NCBI GenBank assembly: GCA_964554385.1
Contig: CAZKOM010000048.1
Span: 1-17,810, forward strand
Origin: JAGKXC01 sp964554385
Lineage (GTDB): Bacteria; Bacteroidota; Bacteroidia; NS11-12g; UBA955
DNA: 17,810 nucleotides
Direction of reading: 5' to 3'
This document shows positions 7,419 to 14,886 of the stretch, in pieces (positions within the stretch are counted from its first letter, which is position 1; each line of letters opens with the position of its first letter). Under the pieces are notes generated by a model. That model was not told where the DNA came from. It saw only the letters and a program-made list of their open reading frames with translations, and ran no database searches. A program made the translations under genes and the position numbers.

Positions 7419-7450
7419 GTTGTCAGACGAATTAATCAAAAATAAGTTTT
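7419..7450 (+). promoter_or_regulatory. Possible promoter of the envelope redox operon
   Basis: GTTG at 7419-7422 and TAAGTTTT at 7443-7450 are spaced 20 bp apart, which suits the Bacteroidota -33/-7 layout. The -7 box has one mismatch (T for the final G). Transcription would start about 7454, only some 7 nt before the ATG at 7461. Confidence 0.35.
7437..7444 (-). promoter_or_regulatory. -7 box ahead of amidohydrolase gene
   Basis: TATTTTTG on the minus strand matches TAnnTTTG. It lies 51 bp before the revised start at 7385. The box is inside the region upstream of the oppositely oriented gene at 7461, so the two promoters would overlap. Confidence 0.35.
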
Positions 7451-7460
7451 ACAAAGTTCG

Positions 7461-8021
7461 ATGAAAATGAATAAAAAACGAATTATAGTTGTTATTTCCG
7501 CAATTGCCCTTTTTGGAATTGTTTCCGGCATTTATCTTTATTTTAAACCTGCCAGCGTGAGTAGCACGGGAGAACCAGATTTTAAAATTTCATTGAAAAC
7601 TTGGTTAAATGATCTGGATACAGACACTGCTGCCGCAACCACATTTTCCAAGTACATCAACAAGAGTGTTCAGTTTGACGCTTTTGTTTCCGATGTAGTG
7701 GGCGATTCAAGTATTACATTGATGCTTACCCCCGGAAAAGAAGAATCACCCATTGAAGTGTATGCGAATTTTGACGCCAGCATGTTAAAAGAGGTTGAAG
7801 CCGTTGTTGCAGGTGATAAAATTACTATTCAGTGTATATGTAACGGATTGGAAGTTCCATCCGATTCAAATGGAGATGTAGGCTTAGAGCTATTAGACGA
7901 AATTGGGTCAAAACAACTAAAAATGAGTCGTTGTGCATTAATTAAACACACAAAAAATGAGGCTGATTTGTCTGTTTCAAGGGAACATGAATCCGCTACT
8001 CAAGATTCAATAATTCAATAA
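7461..8021 (+). CDS. Membrane-anchored OB-fold protein (tRNA_anti-like domain)
   Basis: This 186-residue protein has one N-terminal membrane anchor (about 7-27, after basic KMNKKR) and a soluble domain outside. The segment from about 45 to 165 (strand patterns KSVQFDAFVSDVVGDSSITLML, PIEVYANFD, GDKITIQCICNGLE, and a final LKMSRCALI) fits the OB-fold 'tRNA_anti-like' family that is common as small envelope proteins in Bacteroidota. Despite the family name there is no sign of RNA work. The cysteines near the C-terminus (QCICNG, SRCAL) are family-like. The last 17 bases lie within a tandem 8-bp repeat that includes the stop codon. It is first in a six-gene run and is followed by a YceI-like gene after 30 bp. 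Confidence 0.8.
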   Translation: MKMNKKRIIVVISAIALFGIVSGIYLYFKPASVSSTGEPDFKISLKTWLNDLDTDTAAATTFSKYINKSVQFDAFVSDVVGDSSITLMLTPGKEESPIEVYANFDASMLKEVEAVVAGDKITIQCICNGLEVPSDSNGDVGLELLDEIGSKQLKMSRCALIKHTKNEADLSVSREHESATQDSIIQ

Positions 8022-8028
8022 TTCAATA
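8005..8028 (+). repeat. Tandem repeat ATTCAATA x3 across a stop codon
   Basis: Three perfect head-to-tail copies of the 8-mer ATTCAATA occupy 8005-8028. They cover the last codons and TAA stop (8019-8021) of the OB-fold gene and run into the spacer. Because 8 is not a multiple of 3, loss or gain of a unit would alter the reading frame at the very C-terminus. Confidence 0.85.
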
Positions 8029-8051
8029 ATAAAAAAAATAAAAATATCATT

Positions 8052-8624
8052 ATGAAAAAATACATTATCGCCGGATTACTAATTTCTGCTGTTTTTGGAT
8101 CAGTAAATGCTCAAGTATATAAAACAGCTACCGGAAATATCAAATTTGTTAGTAAAACTGCAATTGAAGAGTTTTCTGCCAATAACGATCAGGTGACCGC
8201 TGCGTTTAGTCCAAAATCTAATGCAATCGCTTTTCGCGTTCCTGTAAATTCTTTCCAATTTAAGTCGGCATTAATGCAAAAGCATTTCCAAGAAAATTAT
8301 ATGCAAACGGCAGAATTTCCTTTTTCCACCTATTCAGGGAAAATTGAAGATATTGCCGCTATTCAGACTGCCTCTAGTAATTTTACTAAAAATGGAACAT
8401 ATGATGTTGTTACAAAAGGTACACACGAAATGCATGGAGTTAAAAAAGAAATTACGGTTCCAGGTAAAATTATGATTTCGGATGGGGTAATTACGTTAAT
8501 CGCTTCTATGAATGTTTTATGTTCAGATTATGGAATCAATATTCCAGCGGCTTCAAAAAAATCTGTATCAGATAATATTGCAATATCAATAAACTGTCCT
8601 TTGCAATTAGCAAAAGCCAAATAA
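8052..8624 (+). CDS. YceI-like periplasmic lipid-binding protein
   Basis: This 190-residue protein has a Sec signal peptide (MKKYIIAG..., cleavage likely after VNA at about 20). The mature part follows the YceI lipocalin-like barrel: GNIKFVSKTAIEEFSANNDQV, then AIAFRVPVNSFQFKSALMQKHFQENYM, the EFPFSTYSGKI strand, and the GTHEMHGVKKEITVPGKI segment. YceI proteins bind long isoprenoid chains, such as polyprenyl pyrophosphate or quinone-like ligands, and members are often found beside cytochromes. It lies 30 bp after the OB-fold gene and 20 bp before a heme lipoprotein, in the same operon. A quinone- or isoprenoid-related role alongside the heme proteins is plausible but not shown. Confidence 0.9.
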   Translation: MKKYIIAGLLISAVFGSVNAQVYKTATGNIKFVSKTAIEEFSANNDQVTAAFSPKSNAIAFRVPVNSFQFKSALMQKHFQENYMQTAEFPFSTYSGKIEDIAAIQTASSNFTKNGTYDVVTKGTHEMHGVKKEITVPGKIMISDGVITLIASMNVLCSDYGINIPAASKKSVSDNIAISINCPLQLAKAK

Positions 8625-8644
8625 TATCATCAATTTATTAGAGT

Positions 8645-9301
8645 ATGAGAAACATTATTGCGCCAGTTTTTGTAGCAGTGACTTTATTGATATTTGTGGT
8701 AGGATGTGAGCATGTTCCTATGGACTCTTCAAGCTCAGGTACGGGAACTATCTGTTTTGAACGGGATATTCTGCCAATCTTTAATAGTAAATGCGCAATG
8801 TCCGGTTGCCACGATGCCGGTACTCATGCAGAAGGATATCAATTAACCAATTACAATACAATTACCAGTCATGGAATTGTAAAAGGGAATGCCGGAAAAT
8901 CTGAGATTTATGATGAAATCGCAGACGGTGATATGCCACCCAGCGGTTATCCCGGACTATCTAATACGGAAATGGACTTGGTGAAACGTTGGATCAATGA
9001 AGGGGCGAAAAATGGTACAAATTGTCCTTCATTAGGTTGTGATTCGGCACAATATTCGTTTTCAGCTCAGATTCAACCCATGATGAACAAGTATTGTGTG
9101 GGTTGTCATAACACTACTAATGCATCCATGAACGTAAATTTATCAAATTATCTTGGAGTGAAGGCTGCTGTTGGTCAAGGCTTATTAAGATCGATTGATC
9201 ATTCTGGATATTATCCGATGCCTAAAGGCGGTGCAAAATTGAGTACATGTGAAATAACTCAAGTTACAAAGTGGATTCAAGCAGGTTCACCCAATAATTA
9301 G
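8645..9301 (+). CDS. Two-heme c-type cytochrome lipoprotein
   Basis: This 218-residue protein has a lipoprotein signal peptide with the lipobox Cys at residue 21 (FVVGC). It contains two similar heme domains. The first has an unusual CX4CH heme site (Cys50, Cys55, His56; KCAMSGCH) and a likely distal Met97 in GDMPPSG. The second has a standard CXXCH (Cys151-His155; YCVGCH) and a likely distal Met192 in YYPMPKGG. Further cysteines bracket the domains (37, 127, 132, 202) and may form disulfides. The layout (I-x-P-x-x-N-x-K-C ... MP ... W-I-x-x-G) fits the single-heme domains of the planctomycete-type cytochrome c group. Its second domain resembles the product of the next gene. It is 8 bp upstream of that gene. 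Confidence 0.9.
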   Translation: MRNIIAPVFVAVTLLIFVVGCEHVPMDSSSSGTGTICFERDILPIFNSKCAMSGCHDAGTHAEGYQLTNYNTITSHGIVKGNAGKSEIYDEIADGDMPPSGYPGLSNTEMDLVKRWINEGAKNGTNCPSLGCDSAQYSFSAQIQPMMNKYCVGCHNTTNASMNVNLSNYLGVKAAVGQGLLRSIDHSGYYPMPKGGAKLSTCEITQVTKWIQAGSPNN

Positions 9302-9309
9302 ATTAAATT

Positions 9310-9672
9310 ATGTTAAAAGGTGTAATCAGCACATTTGCATTGGTTCTTTTGCTTTCCGGTTGTTATTACGACAATAAAGAAACGATGTATGGTGCCTCAA
9401 GTTGTGATACAATCAATGTTACATATTCCTTAAAAATTGCACCATTAATTAATCAAAAGTGTATTGGATGTCACAGTGCAGCTAGTGCAACGGCGGGTGT
9501 TGATTTATCCTCATACAATCAGGTAGTAAAATACGGACAATCGAAACAATTACAAGGCACAATGAAACAATTACCCGGGTATGAAACCAAATTGATGCCT
9601 CCCGGTGGAAAATTGGATAATTGTAATTTGACGTTAGTGGATATATGGGTACGAAAGGGAATGCCGCAGTAA
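9310..9672 (+). CDS. Single-heme c-type cytochrome lipoprotein
   Basis: This 120-residue lipoprotein has a lipobox Cys at residue 18 (LLSGC). It has one heme domain: CXXCH at 51-55 (KCIGCH), likely distal Met96 in KLMPPGGKL, and a bracketing cysteine pair (32 and 105). The pattern C-D-x(7)-S-x-x-I-x-P-x-x-N-x-K-C-x-G-C-H ... SxYxxV ... MPxGGKL matches the second domain of the upstream two-heme protein, so the two genes arose by duplication. A single base separates its stop from the next start, indicating coupled translation. It should act as an electron carrier or relay on an envelope membrane. Confidence 0.9.
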   Translation: MLKGVISTFALVLLLSGCYYDNKETMYGASSCDTINVTYSLKIAPLINQKCIGCHSAASATAGVDLSSYNQVVKYGQSKQLQGTMKQLPGYETKLMPPGGKLDNCNLTLVDIWVRKGMPQ

Positions 9673-9673
9673 A

Positions 9674-10594
9674 ATGAAACATAGAAAATTTGTCGTCTTT
9701 GTTATATTCTTGAATTTTCTTTTTGCGTTCAATGTAGCAGCAAATACCCTAGAACGGGATACCCTAGTGAACGGAGTTTCGGGAGTAAGCATAGAAACGC
9801 TATATAAACCGTCTGTTTTATCGGCTGATGCAAAAAGTTTACGAATTGTCAATCTACAAAGTGCTGTAGGTCTACCTAAAGGTGCCATGGAATTATTCAT
9901 TCAGCATCGATTCGGCCCAGTTAGTTCAGGTGCCTATAATTGGTATGGTATTGATCAGAGTTTTATGCGTATTGGATTGGATTATGGGTTGTCTAATGCA
10001 TTAACTGTTGGAATATCGAGGTCTAGTATGAACACCATAGCCGATGCCTACATGAAATGGCAGTTTGTGGGTAATAAAAAGACCGAAAAAACAGTAAAAA
10101 TGGCGTGGATGAGCAATATTACTTCGGACATTAGAACTCGGAAGAATTTTACTCAGGAACCATACTATTATTCTAACAGACTTCGCTTTGTAAATCAACT
10201 AATAATTACTAAAAATCTTAGTAATGTGTTAGCTGTAGGAATTTCACCTACGTTGGTACATATTAATTTGGTTGATAAAAAAACCGATGCAAATGATATC
10301 GCAGTATTATCTGGATTCGCTCGATTGAAATTAAATGAAAAATATGCGTTTACTCTAGAACTGGGAACTCCATTGGATATACCTGAATTTTTTCCTAAAC
10401 CAATAAATACATCGGCGTATGTGCCTGCAAATCCTTATACCAGTGTTGGTTTTGATATTTTTACTGCCCGACATATATTTCATCTAAGTGTCAGCAATGC
10501 ATCATCCATGAATGAAGGTTATTTGTTGGTTGCCGATAATGGAAAATTCTCGGAATCATTGCGGTTTGGTTTTAATATAGTAAGGAGATGGTAA
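9674..10594 (+). CDS. DUF5777-like outer-membrane beta-barrel protein, first copy
   Basis: This 306-residue protein has a signal peptide (about 1-23, cleavage near VAANT). The rest is made of alternating amphipathic beta strands with many Gly, Tyr and Phe, ending in RFGFNIVRRW with a C-terminal aromatic residue, as expected of an outer-membrane barrel. Landmarks shared with the next gene are HRFGPVSSG, the MRIGLDYGLSNALTVGISRS region and a HIFHLSVSNA...NEGYLL segment near the end; these fit the DUF5777 barrel family. It starts one base after the one-heme lipoprotein gene. The function of the family is not established. Pairing with lipoprotein cytochromes suggests an outer-membrane partner. 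Confidence 0.83.
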   Translation: MKHRKFVVFVIFLNFLFAFNVAANTLERDTLVNGVSGVSIETLYKPSVLSADAKSLRIVNLQSAVGLPKGAMELFIQHRFGPVSSGAYNWYGIDQSFMRIGLDYGLSNALTVGISRSSMNTIADAYMKWQFVGNKKTEKTVKMAWMSNITSDIRTRKNFTQEPYYYSNRLRFVNQLIITKNLSNVLAVGISPTLVHINLVDKKTDANDIAVLSGFARLKLNEKYAFTLELGTPLDIPEFFPKPINTSAYVPANPYTSVGFDIFTARHIFHLSVSNASSMNEGYLLVADNGKFSESLRFGFNIVRRW

Positions 10595-11601
10595 GCGTTA
10601 GTATTAAAAAAAATGCATCAATGATTAATTTAGAGAAATTTATGAGGTCCATGTTGTTGTTGCTGATTTTTCCTTGGTTAATTACTACTAATAGCCTAAG
10701 TGCACAAGATGATTCTACATTAATGGATTTGTTGGACGAACCCGCTGTTACGCCTGGTTCTGAAAAAGTTCACAGTGCATTTAAAACTACCAAAGTCATT
10801 AATCAACAGAGTTTAGAATTGGTAGATGCTGGAGTATTCGATTTTAAAATGAGTCATCGTTTTGGTCCATTAAATTCAGGAGTAGATAAAGCATTTGGTC
10901 TTGACATCGCAACCATCAGAATAGGAGGCGAGTTTGGAATAACGCCAAATCTTATGGTGGGCTTTGGAAGGAGTAATGTAAAACAAGAGAAGAATATCGA
11001 TGCATTTTTGAAATATAGATTGATGCATCAGACTACAGATAACAAAACTCCTTTATCTGTTTTGCTGTTGGTTGCTTTTGATCATCGAAATACACAATAT
11101 AATGTATTTAATACGGTTTTAGGGCAAACAGAATTGTTACAACTTCCCAAAAACGCCAGATCGGGTTGGGTAGCCCAAGCAATAATTGGCAAGAAAGTTT
11201 CGGAAGAGTTGAGTTTGCAATTTGTTCCAGGTTGGGTAAAACAATCAACCATTCTACCACAGTTGGCAAGTAATGCTAGTGAAGGGGATTTAGCTACAAA
11301 AACTCAATCGCAGTGGTATTTGGGAATAGGGATGCGGCAAAAACTAACTACAAGGACTACACTGAATGTAGACTATATACCGATTTTAACGAATAAAGGA
11401 ACCACCATCAATAGTTTTAGTTTAGGGTTTGATATTGAAACCGGAGGACACGTTTTTCAATTACAGTTTACCAACAGTTTTGGTCTAAATGAATCCCTAT
11501 TTATTGCTAGAACATCAGACAGATGGAATCAGGCTGGCATTCGATTGGGCTTTAATTTAAGCAGGGTATTTACCGTAATTAATCCTGAGGTATATCGCTG
11601 A
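10588..11601 (+). CDS. DUF5777-like outer-membrane beta-barrel protein, second copy
   Basis: Read from 10588 this is a 337-residue protein whose start overlaps the previous stop by 7 bp. Starts at 10621 or 10642 are also possible and place a basic residue nearer the hydrophobic signal stretch (MRSMLLLLIFPWLI..., cleavage after SAQ). An AGGAG sits directly against the first ATG, too close for a normal ribosome site, so the start is unsure. The mature part shares HRFGPLNSG, the IRIGGEFGITPNLMVGFGRSN region and HVFQLQFTNSFGLNESLF with its neighbour, so they are tandem paralogues. The length and strand pattern fit a beta-barrel. The gene ends tail-to-tail with the glycosyltransferase gene, overlapping it by 23 bp. 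Confidence 0.82.
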   Translation: MVSVSIKKNASMINLEKFMRSMLLLLIFPWLITTNSLSAQDDSTLMDLLDEPAVTPGSEKVHSAFKTTKVINQQSLELVDAGVFDFKMSHRFGPLNSGVDKAFGLDIATIRIGGEFGITPNLMVGFGRSNVKQEKNIDAFLKYRLMHQTTDNKTPLSVLLLVAFDHRNTQYNVFNTVLGQTELLQLPKNARSGWVAQAIIGKKVSEELSLQFVPGWVKQSTILPQLASNASEGDLATKTQSQWYLGIGMRQKLTTRTTLNVDYIPILTNKGTTINSFSLGFDIETGGHVFQLQFTNSFGLNESLFIARTSDRWNQAGIRLGFNLSRVFTVINPEVYR

Positions 11602-13603
11602 TATAGGGGGTAACTCCATATTGATATGGATTACCACTCCAAATACCAATCCATGCCCAAGCGCCAAAAATATTTACTCCTAGTCGGGTTTGTTGATTCC
11701 AACCCGGAATATCGCTCAATTTGATGGTGTGTATAGCGAAATTGCAGTTTGGTTGCTGAAAATCTTGAAAAAGTGTACCTCGCCAGTCTATTTGATATTC
11801 GTTATTATGTAGGGTAGATTCCACAATCAATCCAGAATAATGAGACTTCCATTCAACGGGTGCGATAACCACAATGACATCGTTTGGTTTAGCATGAATT
11901 GAATTTAGTACGATGGAGTATCGGAAGTTAATTGTATCAGAGGTATTATAAACTAGCGTGTCATTCACTAGTGGAATTGGACATTTATATCCGCAGTTTC
12001 TAAGGGTTTTGTCGATAGTTGAATTACACGAACCATTAGATTGATTTTCACATCGAAAAGGATTTTGTTGTTGTAAATTACGATCAAATCCAGAAAATTT
12101 AGTGATTTGGCCACCAATGTAATTGCTATAAATAGAAACACTACGGAAGAAACTGGATAGGTAAGGTAGTAGCCATGGCTGAGAGCCAGCTTGAGTGCAA
12201 AGAGTTACTGAATCATTGTGGTTTAAGGAATTTAATAATTCCATTATATCTGAAGGATTCTTGCAATCCGAAATACAGGTTACGTTGGCAAATGAGGATA
12301 ACGGTTTATCTAGGTGAAATTGGATTGTTTCTATTTCAGCATCAAACCAAATACGATTAGAATTAGAATGTCGAATTATTTGTTGTGCAAATTGGTAATG
12401 GTAATTTTTCTGTCTCAACGTAAACCATTGTTGTAAACTGACAGAATCAATTAAAAAGCCCATGGTCAATAAAAATGGCGAAATGGAAAGCAGGGTGTAG
12501 CCAAATTTAAACTTTCGATAATAAATGAAGTAAACCGTCTTTTTCCATCCTATATCGGCAATAACAAATAAAAGTGGTAAGATGAAATATAGAGAACTGG
12601 GTTGTAATACAGGTTTATTTCGTACACTATAAATATGTAAAATAAGGTACTGAACAAAAAATGCGCCCAATAGGATAAGGGTTGTTTTCGGTCGATTATA
12701 AATAGCAATAACGATTAATAAAAGTAATAGTAACACCAATAATGGGTGGAAATTGTCAGCAAAGAAACTAAGTAAGAATTGGGGCTGTGGTTTACCCAAC
12801 CAAGATAAACCCCCTTCTTGTAATTGGGATTGGAGAATACTAAATAGAGGGATATAACCAATTAATAAAATAACCAAAAACAGTAAACCAACCGTTACAA
12901 TCCTCTGTACAGATAATGAAATAGTAGACTTGGTCCTACGATATGAATTAAAAAATCGCAGCAAAAAAACAAATCCGGCACTTAAGCACGACAAAAATGC
13001 GAAATGATGAGTCCAAGCACCGAGTACAGTGAATGAAGCAATTTTAACCGTTAAAAAAGCGATTTTCTTAGCCGATGTTGGAATTGAAGAAAAGGACCAC
13101 GCCCAAGTTCTGAGTACAAAGGGAAGTGCTATGGAATAAGGTCTAACTTGATATCCTATGGAAACGGACCACCACCAAACACCCAAAAACAGTACCGTAA
13201 TAATTCCAACGGGTAGGGATTTAGAAGTGTATTTCAGCGCTCTTACATGAGCAACGATCAATACTCTTGATTGTATTGATTGTTTTTTATTCAAAATAAG
13301 TTGCAAGGACAATTTATATCCTTCCCAGACTGCCCATAATCCGAATAATATTCCAATTAGCCGCAACATAACAGGTTGGATTCCTACTGCTTGTATTATC
13401 AACCAAACAATCAATTGTAATAGGGGAGGGTGTCCATCGGGTTTTATACCCATTTCCCACTGTTTGGAAATCGAGGGGTAGTTTACAACACGAGTTACTG
13501 CGCTTAATTCATCGTAATGTAAAATAGGATGAAGTAATGGTACCAGCCAAGTACAGAGGATGGCTAAAAGAATGAAGAACAGGATGCCGATGCGCAAATT
13601 CAC
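11579..13603 (-). CDS. GT-C-type membrane glycosyltransferase with periplasmic C-terminal domain
   Basis: This is a 674-residue protein. The start codon is GTG (13601-13603), 5 bp after the upstream stop; no nearby ATG is in frame. About ten membrane segments fill residues 5-390. The first outside loop carries Asp31-Glu32 in HYDELSAV and then PDGHPPL at 55-61, which is the acidic-pair and HPP layout of GT-C enzymes of the ArnT/PMT (GT39-like) kind. YQVRPYS (151-157) is also typical. Such enzymes transfer a sugar from a polyprenyl-phosphate carrier outside the inner membrane. Residues about 395-674 form a soluble domain with many cysteines (443, 447, 469, 518, 526, 537, 541), likely disulfide-bonded. 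The acceptor is unknown. It is the last gene of the crcB operon. Confidence 0.8.
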   Translation of the reverse strand: MNLRIGILFFILLAILCTWLVPLLHPILHYDELSAVTRVVNYPSISKQWEMGIKPDGHPPLLQLIVWLIIQAVGIQPVMLRLIGILFGLWAVWEGYKLSLQLILNKKQSIQSRVLIVAHVRALKYTSKSLPVGIITVLFLGVWWWSVSIGYQVRPYSIALPFVLRTWAWSFSSIPTSAKKIAFLTVKIASFTVLGAWTHHFAFLSCLSAGFVFLLRFFNSYRRTKSTISLSVQRIVTVGLLFLVILLIGYIPLFSILQSQLQEGGLSWLGKPQPQFLLSFFADNFHPLLVLLLLLLIVIAIYNRPKTTLILLGAFFVQYLILHIYSVRNKPVLQPSSLYFILPLLFVIADIGWKKTVYFIYYRKFKFGYTLLSISPFLLTMGFLIDSVSLQQWFTLRQKNYHYQFAQQIIRHSNSNRIWFDAEIETIQFHLDKPLSSFANVTCISDCKNPSDIMELLNSLNHNDSVTLCTQAGSQPWLLPYLSSFFRSVSIYSNYIGGQITKFSGFDRNLQQQNPFRCENQSNGSCNSTIDKTLRNCGYKCPIPLVNDTLVYNTSDTINFRYSIVLNSIHAKPNDVIVVIAPVEWKSHYSGLIVESTLHNNEYQIDWRGTLFQDFQQPNCNFAIHTIKLSDIPGWNQQTRLGVNIFGAWAWIGIWSGNPYQYGVTPYISDIPQD

Positions 13604-13608
13604 CGCAA

Positions 13609-14886
13609 TTAGGTTTTTTGTTTTGATTTTTTAGCTGAAGGGAATAAAATGTTATTTAAAATCAAACGATATCCTGGGCTATTGGGATGTAAATTGAGAT
13701 CGGTAGCAGGTTCTCCAACTAAATGCTGATAGTCTTCGGGATCATGTCCCCCAAAAAAAGTAAATGTACCTTTTCCTAATTCGCCGTGCAAGTATTTTGC
13801 TTCTCCCAATAATGCGTTTTCACCCATTACAATGACATCACTTTTTATTAAATCACTATTATATGCGGTTGTTTGACCCATAAAACCTTTGATGGTTTTG
13901 GTGTGATTTTGACAAAGAATGCTTGGAATAATATCCCATTTGGCAGAAAAGTCGAACAAGGTAAATAAATCATCTTGCTCGCGTACTTGTCGTACTCGAG
14001 GGTCAGGATTTATATCGATATTGCTAAATTCGTAAACGTACGGATTGGTCTCTAAGCGGAAATTTTTAAATGCCAAGCAATCATCGAAGTTTAGTTTGTT
14101 TTGTGCATTAGGGTCTGCTGGAGTGCCATCGAACATATCTTCGCAAATATCGGTTTCAGCTGCAGCCATGGCGATGTCATAACTATCGGTTGCACTGCAC
14201 ATTGCAAACAGAAACCCTCCACCTAACATAAATTCTCTAATTTTTAGAACTACGGCTTTTTTTAATTCTCTTACCGAACCATAACCGAATTTGGAAGCCA
14301 TGGCTTCTCCTTCAGAAACCTCGGCTTGATACCAAGGGGCAGAGGCATAACTTGACCAAAATTTACCAAACTGGCCAGTGAAATCTTCGTGGTGTAGATG
14401 TAGCCAATCGTATTCTATTAATTTGCCTGTAAGTACTTCATCGTCAAAAATTACGGTATAGGGAATTTCGGCATACGTTAATACCATGGTAACTGCATCA
14501 TCCCATGGTTGTTTCGTTTTTGGCGAGTACACTGCGATTTTTGGGGCATTCAGTAATTTAATATGATTCATGTTTGCCGCTGGATCGTCAATTTCTTGAA
14601 AAATGGAGTTTACTTGAGATTCGGAAATGATTTCATAGGATATGCCTCGAATTTTACATTCTCGTTCGGAACTACTCGTATTGGAAATTAAAAAACTTCC
14701 ACCGCGGTAGTTTAGTAACCACTCAACCTCTTGTTTTTGTGAATTTAATAGCCAATAAGATAGACCATATGCTTTCAAGTGGTTTTTTTGAGATTCATCC
14801 ATCGGGATTAATAGATGACTTGCATTGGCCCAATTGGTAACAAACGCAACTAAAACAATAAAGAATGTAACCGATTTCCTAGCCAT
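13609..14886 (-). CDS. Exported GATase1-like protein, often auto-named 'asparagine synthetase B'
   Basis: This 425-residue protein belongs to a family well conserved in Bacteroidota that databases often label asparagine synthetase B. The sequence does not support that name: it begins with a signal peptide (about 1-22, NANAS-like cleavage), lacks the N-terminal nucleophile Cys2, and has no PP-loop ATP site. Instead KIAVYSPKTKQPWDD (116-130) starts an alpha/beta fold. LHLHHEDFTG lies at 162-171, GGGFLFAMCSATDS (222-235) looks like a nucleophile elbow with Cys230, and FFGGHDPEDY (377-386) supplies His381 and an acidic residue (Asp382 or Glu384). This is the layout of ThuA/class I glutamine amidotransferase-like folds. 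Its first 37 bp overlap the end of crcB, and the glycosyltransferase follows after 5 bp. The function is unknown. Confidence 0.8.
   Translation of the reverse strand: MARKSVTFFIVLVAFVTNWANASHLLIPMDESQKNHLKAYGLSYWLLNSQKQEVEWLLNYRGGSFLISNTSSSERECKIRGISYEIISESQVNSIFQEIDDPAANMNHIKLLNAPKIAVYSPKTKQPWDDAVTMVLTYAEIPYTVIFDDEVLTGKLIEYDWLHLHHEDFTGQFGKFWSSYASAPWYQAEVSEGEAMASKFGYGSVRELKKAVVLKIREFMLGGGFLFAMCSATDSYDIAMAAAETDICEDMFDGTPADPNAQNKLNFDDCLAFKNFRLETNPYVYEFSNIDINPDPRVRQVREQDDLFTLFDFSAKWDIIPSILCQNHTKTIKGFMGQTTAYNSDLIKSDVIVMGENALLGEAKYLHGELGKGTFTFFGGHDPEDYQHLVGEPATDLNLHPNSPGYRLILNNILFPSAKKSKQKT

Noticed and set aside
7386..7439. Longer start for the amidohydrolase at 7439
   Set aside because: The added 18 residues are polar and would block the signal peptide that starts at 7385; the -7 box at 7437-7444 also falls right at that start.
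13609..14886. Asparagine synthetase B as the function
   Set aside because: No Cys2 nucleophile, no PP-loop motif, and a signal peptide is present; the name is most likely a carried-over automatic label.
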